Of a stretch of DNA of 58,525 nt, positions 10,401-17,978 are shown one piece after another. The notes under the pieces are model-generated. The model searched no databases. It was not told the DNA's origin and saw only the letters and a list, made by a program, of their open reading frames with translations. This DNA comes from a bacterium (GTDB lineage: Bacteria > Hydrothermota > DG-26 > JAUXAN01), in assembly GCA_030619885.1 (NCBI GenBank), contig JAUXAN010000011.1, positions 1-58,525 on the forward strand, written 5' to 3'. How positions within the stretch are numbered: the first letter of the stretch is position 1; every line of letters starts with the position of its first letter. The position numbers were made by a program, and so were the translations under genes.

Positions 10401-10557
10401 GATATACTCCTTGGAAAGGAAAAATTTAGAAAACTGGATTATGGAACCCGATGTTTACATCGAGAACTCACCCCCAGAAGATAGATTATTTGCCACTTCA
10501 GATACCCAGTTAAGGGAGGCAGTTGATATTCTATTGAAAGAGATTGGCGAACATTAG
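7441..10557 (+). CDS. Secreted tricorn-like protease (S41 family)
   Basis: A large peptidase that probably trims oligopeptides outside the cytoplasm. It begins with a signal peptide (basic RRYIK, then a hydrophobic stretch up to about residue 35). WD40/TolB-like beta-propeller repeats of the type WSPDGKKIAFISD run to about residue 640. The core and PDZ-like region and a tail-specific protease domain follow. The domain shows GYIHIQW, LIIDIRDNPGGWP and the nucleophile Ser942 in GKSAAEM (numbered from ATG 7438). The length of 1038-1039 residues agrees with the archaeal tricorn core protease. ATG 7441 is preferred to 7438 because it is better spaced from GGAGG. No tricorn-interacting factors are nearby. 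Confidence 0.92.
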   Translation: MSTRRYIKSVKVLIFALFLGILGMPLANLEGNASEPIIGARFPAPSPDGKQIAFSWAGDIWTVTIDGGKANRVTVHKSYEGWPCWSKEGSYIAFASKRQGSYDVFYTPVEGGVEKRLTFHSSEDIPIQWKSGKIIFLSDRYEFRATSYGVYEVSIHGGTPKSLIDYPVYAGCFSRDGEKFAFMSRPSFYTQWWRRGYKGAGNLRIYIQNISSGTMDRITTTDHNDLWPMWLRDTLYFVSERDGSKNIYRLSPGEEPIQITHHTGRGVEFPKISAYGSVIAYECEGKIWVLETLKGKCSPIEIFAISGPKINTIERKIFEKDATEMALSPNCKEIAFVVHGKIFIMNATGGEAKRLTQFPGRESQISWSPDGKKIAFISDKDGNEDIYVASPGDNDTTFMDCIKVDITQVTRTDEIEGRIMWSPDGRKIGYLTGASDRISDYTIGNLYTITPEGKEKKLIVSKSLIGEYSWSPDSRWIAFSCFSNLPDLEIFIVSANGGELVNISKHPEEDKKPIWSPDGTTISFLSERTGNFDIWQIPLLKSKRIPSKKGKVKVEIDFDKIHKRVVQITKTKGDDELATISPDGELYAFKSNASGEFELYTIQKDGTNLCRLTNADPREIHWTPESKEIFYLSESGEISRIDLDAQEPVNVNFKAGTEINYDEEKMQVFNEAWRLLANFFYDPNFHGVNWHKIRTEYLPYMQSCYMEEDLNDLISRMIGELNASHLFVYPEEIPQEDQTGYLGCWVEQNEKGWYIIKHVLPNGPCDSPETRVSDGEFLLEIDGAPLSPDVNLYSLLNYKVAKEVKLKVGKHHSGKGARIVKVKPIAKRWDFLNLCYNYWIDQKKKLTEKWSNGKIGYIHIQWMGEECFESFKKELFSELLSKEALIIDIRDNPGGWPPQDIFDIIQRKNYSTNEIAGRKFKEPGRVWHKPTVLLTNRFGKSAAEMTFFAFKELGLGKVVGGKTPGYVIGTEYIELLNGIGFKVPMWGIYSLERKNLENWIMEPDVYIENSPPEDRLFATSDTQLREAVDILLKEIGEH

Positions 10558-10646
10558 AGGAAACTCTGGGACGGTGCCTCTCCGAGATCTACGGCTTCAC
10601 ATTTTTACATTTTTATGCTATCGCATGATTAAAACAATCAAAAAAA

Positions 10647-10709
10647 CATTGACATAAAAGTGTAGATGGATAAAATGTCATAATGGTTGGTAATTTTGGA
10701 AATTTCTAC
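10647..10709 (+). promoter_or_regulatory. Promoter module, copy 1
   Basis: TTGACA (10649-10654), a 16-bp spacer, then TAAAAT (10671-10676), followed by a conserved tract containing ggttggtaattttgg. The 63-bp block differs at only two positions from the one at 13625-13687, which precedes the Lon-family gene. This copy precedes the penicillin-acylase-family gene. The conservation continues past the -10 box, so an operator or a shared 5' leader is likely. Confidence 0.8.
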
Positions 10710-10765
10710 AAAAAAGTGGAAATAACAGGGTATTCAACTCTCAGTGCAAAAAGAGAGGTTTATTT

Positions 10766-13201
10766 ATGAGGTGGCTTTCACTCATTTTATCTGCAGGCGT
10801 CGCATTAGGATTATTTTACTTCTTGAACTTTCCTCACGATGTACTTCCACCGCTGGGGAAGTTTTTGAATCCCTATGCAGGATTTTGGCAGAATAACGCT
10901 GCCTCGGATAAAATACCTTCTGTTTTAGATGTAAGAGGATTGAAAGACAGCGTTATGGTGCTGTGGGATGATCGACGGGTGCCGCACATTTTTGCACGAA
11001 ACGATTACGACTTGTATTTTGCACAGGGCTATCTCACCGCCTGCGATCGTCTCTGGCAAATGGAGTTTCAGATCTTTGCCACTGCCGGCCGACTTTCAGA
11101 AATTGTAGGAAAGCAGGCACTCGACTATGATCGCTTCCTTCGACGAATTGGGATGGTTTACGCAGCGGAAAATTCACTGAAAGAAATGCTTACTCATCCC
11201 GAAACACGCACGATATTGGAAGCCTATACTGCCGGCGTGAATGGTTACATCCACAGTTTGAGCTCGAAAAATTTACCTTTAGAATATAAAATTTTAGATT
11301 ACAAACCCGAAGCATGGACACCTCTCAAATCTGCTTTGCTGGTGAAATATATGGCATGGAGTCTTACGAGCTACAATATTAAAGATCTGTTCATAACCCG
11401 TGCCCTTGCTGCGCTGGGAGAGGCGGAAACAGCCAGGCTCTATCCCCGATATCCACCTTTTACCGATCCGATCATTCCGCCCGGAACTCCCTGGAATTTC
11501 CATCCGCAAATTCCCGAAAAGCCGAAATCGGATTTTCAACCGGCAACTAGGGCTATGCCCAATTCTATCGAGTTCACCCCGCATCTTGGCAGCAACAATT
11601 GGGCCGTATCTGGTGAAAAAACATCAAGCGGCTATCCGATTTTGTGTAATGATCCGCATTTAGTGCTGAACCTGCCCTCGATTTGGTATGAGATCCAACT
11701 GGTTTCGCCACAGGTGAATGTTTACGGAGTCTCTCTTCCTGGGGTGCCATTTGTGATCACCGGCTTTAACAGCGAGGTTGCCTGGGGCCTTACTAATGCA
11801 GAAACCGATGTTATTGATTGGTATGAGATTGAATTTAAAGACGATACCAAATTAGAATATCTATATGATGACAAATGGCGCCCCACGACGGTTCGCATCG
11901 AAAAAATTAAAGTTCGAGGTGAGAGAACCGTTTTGGACACCGTCTATTATACCCACCACGGCCCGGTGGTGTATCAAAAGACAGAGGCGCCTTTCGACAA
12001 ATGGATACCCCCGGGTTCGGCCATGCGCTGGACGGGGCACGATCCCTCCAACGAATCTCTCACTTTTCTGAAGTTGAATCGGGCTCGCGATTACGACGAC
12101 TATTTTGAGGCGCTATCCCATTACGACTGCCCGGGCCAAAACTTTGCGTTCGCCAGCACTGAAGGTGATATTGCTATTTGGCACAATGGGAAATTCCCCC
12201 TGCGTTGGCAGGGTCAAGGCCGTTATATCAACGATGGGAGAAATTCTACTTATGATTGGCAAGGCTGGATTCCCCGCGCCCAGCTTCCGCACATCAAGAA
12301 TCCAAATCGTGGCTTTGTCAGTTCTGCAAATCAATACCCCACTGACGAGAATTATCCTTATTACTTGACTGGTAGCTATCTTCCGTTTGAACGAGGCGCT
12401 CGCATCAATGAACGATTGGCCAAAATGGAGAATATTACTCCGCAGGATATGATAGCCCTTCAGAATGATGTGATGGATCTTCATGCCAGAAAAATACTGC
12501 CTGTTTTATTATCGCTATTGGATATCCAAAGTTTGACGCAGGATGAAATCCAAAGCTACGAGGAATTAAAGTCCTGGAATTATGAATATCGTGCTGAGTT
12601 AATAGCTCCAACCATTTTTGAATATTGGTGGAAGGAACTTTCTAACATGATCTGGCTGGATGATATGAAAAGTCCTTTAGGTGAATTGCAGATCCCACTC
12701 CGGGATGTCACCACTTCTTTAATATTAACAGAACCTAACAGCCACTATTTTGATATTCGAACCACCCCTGATAAAGAGACACTGAGCGACCTTGCTATTA
12801 AGTCTTTCCAATCTGCAATCAAAAAGTTAACCGAAGAGCTTGGGAGTTTAGATTACAATTGGGAATGGGGAAAAGCGAGGGGAACAGATATGAACCATCT
12901 GGGAAGAATACCGGGCCTCGGTCGAACTGGATTGCCGACTAACGGCAGTGAATGTACTGTGAATATGAAACATCCATTGTTTGTTGGCCCTTCCTGGCGC
13001 ATGGTTGTGGCGTTAGGAGAAGAAGTCAAAGCCTGGGGTATCTATCCTGGCGGGCAGTCGGGGAATCCCGGTTCGCAGTTCTACGATAATGCTGTGGATG
13101 ATTGGGTAGCCGGTAAAATCTATGAATTGCTGTATTTGAAATCTCCACACGATAAGCACGAACTTTTGGCAGGAAAAACAGTGATGTGGGGTGAGAAATG
13201 A
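10766..13201 (+). CDS. Penicillin acylase family protein (Ntn hydrolase S45)
   Basis: An amidohydrolase of the penicillin G acylase/aculeacin acylase family. Such enzymes are made as an inactive precursor that cuts itself, leaving a serine at the new N-terminus as nucleophile. That site is visible as LGSNNWAVSG, with Ser276 as nucleophile. An N-terminal hydrophobic segment (about residues 3-22) indicates export or membrane anchoring. The FAQGYLTACDRLWQME motif of the alpha chain and PGQNFAFAS of the beta chain are also family hallmarks. The natural substrate is not predictable; N-acyl amino compounds such as acyl-homoserine lactones are possible. The next small membrane gene overlaps its stop (ATGA). 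Local GC looks higher than in the neighbours. Confidence 0.93.
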   Translation: MRWLSLILSAGVALGLFYFLNFPHDVLPPLGKFLNPYAGFWQNNAASDKIPSVLDVRGLKDSVMVLWDDRRVPHIFARNDYDLYFAQGYLTACDRLWQMEFQIFATAGRLSEIVGKQALDYDRFLRRIGMVYAAENSLKEMLTHPETRTILEAYTAGVNGYIHSLSSKNLPLEYKILDYKPEAWTPLKSALLVKYMAWSLTSYNIKDLFITRALAALGEAETARLYPRYPPFTDPIIPPGTPWNFHPQIPEKPKSDFQPATRAMPNSIEFTPHLGSNNWAVSGEKTSSGYPILCNDPHLVLNLPSIWYEIQLVSPQVNVYGVSLPGVPFVITGFNSEVAWGLTNAETDVIDWYEIEFKDDTKLEYLYDDKWRPTTVRIEKIKVRGERTVLDTVYYTHHGPVVYQKTEAPFDKWIPPGSAMRWTGHDPSNESLTFLKLNRARDYDDYFEALSHYDCPGQNFAFASTEGDIAIWHNGKFPLRWQGQGRYINDGRNSTYDWQGWIPRAQLPHIKNPNRGFVSSANQYPTDENYPYYLTGSYLPFERGARINERLAKMENITPQDMIALQNDVMDLHARKILPVLLSLLDIQSLTQDEIQSYEELKSWNYEYRAELIAPTIFEYWWKELSNMIWLDDMKSPLGELQIPLRDVTTSLILTEPNSHYFDIRTTPDKETLSDLAIKSFQSAIKKLTEELGSLDYNWEWGKARGTDMNHLGRIPGLGRTGLPTNGSECTVNMKHPLFVGPSWRMVVALGEEVKAWGIYPGGQSGNPGSQFYDNAVDDWVAGKIYELLYLKSPHDKHELLAGKTVMWGEK

Positions 13202-13545
13202 TCATCGACATAATCATTTGTTTAGCGGTTATGTTGTTTCTTCAACTCTTAACCCCGTTTTGGTGGTGGATTATGATGGTACCGTTTCTCTATGGGATAG
13301 TGAAGGCACGGTCTGGCTGGAAAGGGTTTGGTGTCGGAATGGCCAGTGCAGGGCTGCTATGGCTGTTTGGTAGTTTATATTACTGGCTAACCGGAGGAGG
13401 TATCATTGCACAGCGAGTTGCCATGATGATGAAACTTGGTTCTCCATTGTTGTTAATTGCAGCCATAACTCTGGTTGCCGTGCTGGCGGGCGGCTTTGCA
13501 GGAAACAGTGGTTATTTTTTGAGAACAGCGCTCAGAAGGGATTAA
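13198..13545 (+). CDS. Small integral membrane protein
   Basis: A 115-residue protein with about four hydrophobic segments (roughly 3-20, 22-35, 45-63 and 80-97) and a short basic tail. No family is recognised. The ATGA overlap with the acylase gene indicates a shared transcript and coupled translation, so it may anchor or support the acylase. That role is inference from context only. Confidence 0.75.
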   Translation: MIIDIIICLAVMLFLQLLTPFWWWIMMVPFLYGIVKARSGWKGFGVGMASAGLLWLFGSLYYWLTGGGIIAQRVAMMMKLGSPLLLIAAITLVAVLAGGFAGNSGYFLRTALRRD

Positions 13546-13624
13546 TGGCTGCACGGGGACAGTGTATTTCAAAATTCCGGACTATGCTCGTGCGAAAAAT
13601 AAATACTTAAAGGCAGTCAAAAAG

Positions 13625-13687
13625 CATTGACATAAAAGTCTAGATAGATAAAATGTCATAATGGTTGGTAATTTTGGAAATTTCTAC
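13625..13687 (+). promoter_or_regulatory. Promoter module, copy 2
   Basis: TTGACA (13627-13632), a 16-bp spacer, then TAAAAT (13649-13654), with the same downstream tract as the 10647-10709 copy. 61 of 63 positions agree. It sits 80 bp before the Lon-family gene. Confidence 0.8.
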
Positions 13688-13766
13688 GAAAATCGGGTTA
13701 TAACCTGTCGTCAAAGCAAAATAAGGTGGTTTTTGACAATAATAACGCGAGAAGGAGGCGATAAAA

Positions 13767-16211
13767 ATGAAGAAAGCATTACATTTCAAGAAAGTGCAGG
13801 TCGATAAGCTCAGATGGCGATGTGACCCAAAAAGCCTGGGATTCGAATCAACCGATGAATTAAAACTGCGAGCAGACATAATTGGCCAAAGGAGGGCAGT
13901 GAATGCTCTTCGCCTGGGCTTAGATATCGAAAGTTTAGGATACAACATATTTGTTACTGGGCTTGTGGGAACCGGTAGAAAGACAGCCGTAAATTATTTA
14001 TTGGAGGAAACTGAGCGCTTAAAGCGTATACCCGATGATAAGCTTTATGTGAATAACTTCAAGAATCCTGACATGCCAAGACTCATCAGGTTGCCAGCAA
14101 GACAAGGTAGAAGTCTCAAGAAAGACATGGATGAGCTTGTTGAGTACTTAGCAAAGAATATATCATCGGTTTTTGAAAGCGAAGATTACCAGCGCAGAAA
14201 GAAGGAGATTGTCGAAAACCTCAAGAATAAGCAGAAAAAATTACTTAAAGGTTTCGAAAGCGAAGTTGCAAAAGAAAAATTTACTTTGATTCAGCTGCAG
14301 ATTGGTGCCTTTACAAAACCAACTGTACTACCTGTGATTGACGGTAAACCTGTAGACTTTAACCAGCTGGCGGCTTGGGTAAAGGAGGGGAAACTTACAA
14401 AAGAAAGACTAAAGAGACTTGAGGAGAAGCATTCTGAATTTGCTGATAAGATGGAGGCTGTTTTTAAAGAGATGATAAATCTTGAGAAAAAGGTAAATGA
14501 ACAGGTTAAATCACTTGATAATGAGGTTGTTACTCCTTTGGTTGAAGATAGGATTAATGAAATAAAAGATAGGTATAAAAATGATACGCTAAACGAATAC
14601 TTGGATGAGGTAAAGGAAGACATCCTTGACAACCTAGCCAAATTTCAGAAGCCAGAAGGGCAAACCTCTTCCTTACCCGGTGTGTCAATTTCACAGGGTG
14701 ATCCATTCTTAGAATATCGTGTTAATCTTCTCATAGATAACTTTGGAGCAAAAAAAGCACCTGTTATCTTTGAAACATCACCTACATATCGTAATCTTTT
14801 TGGAACTGTTGAGGTTACCCCGGATAGATCTGGGAACTGGAGGACTGATTTTACCAAAATAAAGGCAGGTTCCATTCTTCGAGCTGATGGTGGCTTTCTC
14901 ATCATCGAGGCCTTAGATGCTTTGGTAGAACAGGGAGTATGGCCAGCACTCAAAAGAACTTTAAGAAATAGAAAGATAGAGATACAGAACTATGCTCCAT
15001 TCTATATGATATCCATATCGGCATTGAAACCCGAACCAATACAATGCGATGTAAAAGTAGCCATGGTTGGTGATGCCTATTTGTATCACCTACTCTACAA
15101 TCACGATGAGGACTTTAAAAAGATATTCAAGGTACGTGCAGATTTTGACTCGGTTATGGATGTGAAGCGAGAAAGTATTATGGAGTATGCTAACTTTGTA
15201 AAAAAGATAGTTACGAACGAAAAATTAAACCCTTTTAATAAGAAGGCAGTTGCAGCCATTGTTGAATATGGGGTAAGGCTTGCTGGCAAACAGAATAAAC
15301 TATCCACTCAATTTAATAATGTAGCAGATATACTACGAGAAGCCAACTACTGGGCTCACAAAGACAATACTTCTAAGGTTACCGAAAAGCATGTAGAAAA
15401 GGCAATTGAGGAGAAGATGGATCGCTCAAGGCTTACTGAGGAAAAGATTCAAGAAATGATAGAGGAAGGGACAATTATGATTGATACCAAAGGAAGTGTA
15501 GTAGGACAGGTCAATGGTCTCTCAGTATACGACACAGGTGATTATTCTTTTGGAAGACCATCTCGCATAACTGCTAAGGCATCGGTTGGTGGCTCAGGTA
15601 TAATTAATATTGAGAGAGAGGCAGAGCTCAGTGGAAGAATTCATAGCAAAGGAGTGCTGATACTTGCAGGCTATCTTCGCTCAAAGTATGCTCAGGATAA
15701 GCCATTGGCAATGAGTGCCAGTCTTTGTTTTGAGCAATCATATTCAGGAGTGGAAGGTGATTCAGCTTCTTCAACTGAGGTGTATGCATTGTTGTCAACT
15801 CTGTCTGAACTGCCTGTACGACAGGATATCGCTGTTACAGGTTCTGTCAATCAAAAAGGCGAGATTCAACCGATTGGAGGAGTAAATCAGAAAATCGAAG
15901 GTTTCTACGATGTGTGTAAAGCCAAAGGACTTACTGGAACGCAGGGAGTGATGATACCGCATCAAAATATTGATGACTTGATGTTACGCAAAGATGTTGT
16001 GAATTCGGTAAAGAAGGCCAAGTTTCATGTCTATCCGATAAAAACTATCGACCAAGGCATTGAGATACTTACAGGAGTAAAGGCAGGTAAACGGAAAAAG
16101 GATGGCACTTATGAGAAGGGGACTGTCAACTATCTCGTAGACAAAAAACTGCAAGAATTTGCTGATACATGGAAGAGCTTTAGAATAGGTGAGGAGCTGA
16201 TTAAAGCTTGA
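13767..16211 (+). CDS. ATP-dependent Lon-family protease (AAA_32 type)
   Basis: A cytoplasmic ATP-dependent protease related to LonB/LonC and E. coli YcbZ. A P-loop reads GLVGTGRKT (residues 65-73). A long, charged, probably coiled-coil insertion spans about 110-290, and the AAA core follows. The C-terminal Lon protease domain has Ser666 in GDSASS and Lys709 in GGVNQKIEG, the Ser-Lys dyad. At 814 residues it matches the family. It lacks the LAN domain of classical LonA. A good ribosome site (GAAGGAGG) precedes ATG 13767. It shares its promoter module with the acylase gene, which suggests common control. Confidence 0.94.
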   Translation: MKKALHFKKVQVDKLRWRCDPKSLGFESTDELKLRADIIGQRRAVNALRLGLDIESLGYNIFVTGLVGTGRKTAVNYLLEETERLKRIPDDKLYVNNFKNPDMPRLIRLPARQGRSLKKDMDELVEYLAKNISSVFESEDYQRRKKEIVENLKNKQKKLLKGFESEVAKEKFTLIQLQIGAFTKPTVLPVIDGKPVDFNQLAAWVKEGKLTKERLKRLEEKHSEFADKMEAVFKEMINLEKKVNEQVKSLDNEVVTPLVEDRINEIKDRYKNDTLNEYLDEVKEDILDNLAKFQKPEGQTSSLPGVSISQGDPFLEYRVNLLIDNFGAKKAPVIFETSPTYRNLFGTVEVTPDRSGNWRTDFTKIKAGSILRADGGFLIIEALDALVEQGVWPALKRTLRNRKIEIQNYAPFYMISISALKPEPIQCDVKVAMVGDAYLYHLLYNHDEDFKKIFKVRADFDSVMDVKRESIMEYANFVKKIVTNEKLNPFNKKAVAAIVEYGVRLAGKQNKLSTQFNNVADILREANYWAHKDNTSKVTEKHVEKAIEEKMDRSRLTEEKIQEMIEEGTIMIDTKGSVVGQVNGLSVYDTGDYSFGRPSRITAKASVGGSGIINIEREAELSGRIHSKGVLILAGYLRSKYAQDKPLAMSASLCFEQSYSGVEGDSASSTEVYALLSTLSELPVRQDIAVTGSVNQKGEIQPIGGVNQKIEGFYDVCKAKGLTGTQGVMIPHQNIDDLMLRKDVVNSVKKAKFHVYPIKTIDQGIEILTGVKAGKRKKDGTYEKGTVNYLVDKKLQEFADTWKSFRIGEELIKA

Positions 16212-16220
16212 TATGCATAT

Positions 16221-16243
16221 CACAATAGACACGGATTATTGTG
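16221..16243. terminator. Weak hairpin after the Lon-family gene
   Basis: cacaata (16221-16227) pairs with tattgtg (16237-16243) across a 9-base loop. No T-run follows, so terminator function is doubtful. The rest of 16212-16374 shows nothing recognisable. Confidence 0.25.
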
Positions 16244-16374
16244 AAGGCTATAGATTCTTTGCAGGATACTCCATAATGTCTTCTACAGAGTTGGGCGAAA
16301 TTTTGCTCAATGTTTTCATGTACAGAATATGCGATATTAATTGGGGAAAAAATGTTTATAGGGGGTGACTAACC

Positions 16375-17055
16375 ATGGGTGGTTTATATTTTCTCCTTCC
16401 CACTTTGCTTGTGATCTTTGTGTCTTTTCTCATAATAAGGGCAGCAGCTATTGCCTTGATGATGACCGGGATGGATGAGAAAAGAGCAGGATTTCAGGCG
16501 CTATCAGCTTTTTCAGGAACGGGATTTACAACAAAAGAAGCAGAATTAGTTATAAATTATCCCTTAAGGAGGCGGATTATCACTTGGCTCATGATACTTG
16601 GAAACGTGGGGATTGTTACAGTTATCGTAACTACTACAACCTCCCTTGTCACCAGTAAAGGATTTACTCTTCCTATCAATGTTGTAATCCTGCTTTTAGG
16701 AATATATGTAATCTACAGAGTCGCAACTCGTAAAGGGTTTATAAAAAGATGGGAGAATTATATCAAGGGTAGACTCATAAAATCCCACGCCTTTGAAGAA
16801 GGTATAGCCGAGGACCTCCTTCATCTCATTGAAGGCTACGGTCTTGTGCGAGTGACTATAAAAGAAGACCATCCCTTTATCGGCTGTTCTCTTTTAGAAT
16901 GTAAATTGACTAAGAAGGGATTGTTGGTTTTAGGAATAGAACGGGGCAAAAGTTGGATTCCCATTCCGAAAGCAAGAGAGAAAATGAACAAAGGTGACAA
17001 TATCATTGTTTATGGCCCTCTCAAAGTCTTAAGGTCTCTATTCAGAGAGAAATAA
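16375..17055 (+). CDS. Membrane protein with C-terminal TrkA-C (RCK_C) domain
   Basis: A 226-residue protein. Three hydrophobic segments lie at about residues 3-30, 64-84 and 95-115. A soluble C-terminal domain of about 75 residues follows, with HPFIGCSLLECKL and KGDNIIVYG, the form of TrkA-C ligand-binding domains in ion transporters. No pore signature is seen, so it may be an ancillary or sensing subunit. The phrase ALSAFSGTGFTTKEAE between segments resembles selectivity-loop-like sequence of Trk/Ktr proteins, but the protein is too short for a transporter. The start has AGGGGGTGA at good spacing. Confidence 0.8.
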   Translation: MGGLYFLLPTLLVIFVSFLIIRAAAIALMMTGMDEKRAGFQALSAFSGTGFTTKEAELVINYPLRRRIITWLMILGNVGIVTVIVTTTTSLVTSKGFTLPINVVILLLGIYVIYRVATRKGFIKRWENYIKGRLIKSHAFEEGIAEDLLHLIEGYGLVRVTIKEDHPFIGCSLLECKLTKKGLLVLGIERGKSWIPIPKAREKMNKGDNIIVYGPLKVLRSLFREK

Positions 17056-17109
17056 TGGAAATAATGGGGACAGGCATAAACTTTTAAACCAAATACTCCA
17101 CTTATTTAT

Positions 17110-17142
17110 GATTTAATCCCACCCCAGGGGTGGGATTAAATC
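17110..17142. terminator. Perfect 16-bp inverted repeat (hairpin)
   Basis: GATTTAATCCCACCCC (17110-17125) and its exact reverse complement (17127-17142) are separated by one base. The stem is long and GC-rich at its centre and lacks a following T-run. It coincides with the point where the antisense Hsp20 remnant loses homology. It may be a bidirectional terminator or the scar of a mobile palindrome. Confidence 0.55.
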
Positions 17143-17401
17143 TGTTGTGAGAGAAAGAATTCCGTCGTTTATAGATATGCGTATATTCTTCTTTTTCATC
17201 CCAGGAAGCTTGGCCTTGAGGAGAAAATAGTTTTTCTTCTCTGCGAAGTCAATAACTGGTGTCCATACACCTTTGAATTTTTTTTGACCTTACAGGAAAA
17301 GAATCTGGAAAGGTACTATCAAAGAAGTCGTCAAAGACATCTTCCATTCTTGCGTTTTCAACAAGTAGATTATATCTGTCAATTTCAAATATCTCAAACA
17401 C
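17113..17401 (-). pseudogene. Hsp20 small heat-shock protein remnant
   Basis: On the minus strand a GTG at 17401 with a strong GGGAGG site opens a frame starting VFEIFEIDRYNLL. After a run of eight A's near 17280 the frame shifts, and the text continues as WTPVIDFAEKKNYFLLKAKL and PGMKKKNIRISINDGILSL. That is the first half of an alpha-crystallin domain. A one-base change in the A-run would rejoin the two parts. The second half of the domain is missing: homology stops at the palindrome, and TAA lies at 17113-17115. The gene is frameshifted and truncated, so it is not functional as read. Confidence 0.8.
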
Positions 17402-17472
17402 CTCCCTTCTACTTACACAGATGCAAAAATCTTAAAAAAGATTCAAAAATTGTAATTTTTTGCATTTTTTCC

Positions 17473-17508
17473 TTGACAAGAAATTTTTTTATATTATAAT
17501 AATTATTG
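17473..17508 (+). promoter_or_regulatory. Promoter with overlapping PerR-like box
   Basis: TTGACA (17473-17478), 16 bp, then TATAAT (17495-17500): a near-ideal housekeeping promoter. Over the -10 box, TTATAATAATTATTG (17494-17508) matches the PerR box consensus TTATAATnATTATAA at 13 of 15 positions. A bound PerR/Fur protein would block the promoter. This implies autoregulation of the next gene and probably of the stress genes behind it. Confidence 0.75.
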
Positions 17509-17527
17509 ATTAAGAATTGTTATAATT

Positions 17528-17950
17528 ATGAGTAACTTAATTGATAGATTGAGAAATAAGGGGGTCGTGTTAACTCCGCAGCGGTTAGCTGTGGTGGAGT
17601 TTTTGAAAAAAAGTACTACTCATCCAACTGTGAACGAGATTTATAAAGTCTTGCGAAAGAAATATCCAATGATGTCTCAAGCTACTGTTTACTCTACTTT
17701 GGAACTTTTAAAGAGGATAGGAGAGATACAAGAACTTTCCATAAGAAAAGATAAAGCATGTTTTGACCCTAATCCAAAGCTTCATCATCATCTGCTCTGT
17801 CGAAAGTGCGAAAAGATACTGGATATTGAGGTTAATTGTCCAATAATCAAAAAGGGAAAGGTCAAAAGATGTGAAGTTGAGGAAGTACAGGCATATCTTT
17901 ATGGAATATGCCCCGCGTGTTTGAAAAAGGAGCACGGAAAGAAGGAATAA
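17528..17950 (+). CDS. Fur/PerR family metalloregulator
   Basis: A 140-residue transcriptional repressor of the Fur superfamily. An N-terminal winged helix (LTPQRLAVVEFL...SQATVYSTLELL) is followed by a metal-binding dimerisation domain. That domain has HHHLLCRKC and a second pair, CPAC, close to the C-terminus; these are the structural zinc cysteines. The PerR-like operator over its own promoter, and a downstream run of superoxide/peroxide/NO defence genes, favour PerR (peroxide sensing) over Fur (iron). The distinction cannot be settled from sequence alone. Confidence 0.9.
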   Translation: MSNLIDRLRNKGVVLTPQRLAVVEFLKKSTTHPTVNEIYKVLRKKYPMMSQATVYSTLELLKRIGEIQELSIRKDKACFDPNPKLHHHLLCRKCEKILDIEVNCPIIKKGKVKRCEVEEVQAYLYGICPACLKKEHGKKE

Positions 17951-17978
17951 CTATGGAGTATCAAGGAGATTGGAGGAA

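Larger units (their letters stand above)
17056..17472. other. Intergenic region with gene remnant and palindrome
   Basis: It begins with a ggggacaggc repeat fragment (about 17065-17074), then a perfect palindrome (17110-17142), then an antisense Hsp20 remnant up to 17401. No intact gene is present. Confidence 0.7.

Noticed and set aside
17284-17499. 71-codon plus-strand frame before the regulator
   Set aside because: It lies antisense to the Hsp20 remnant and ends inside the PerR promoter; it has no own ribosome site.
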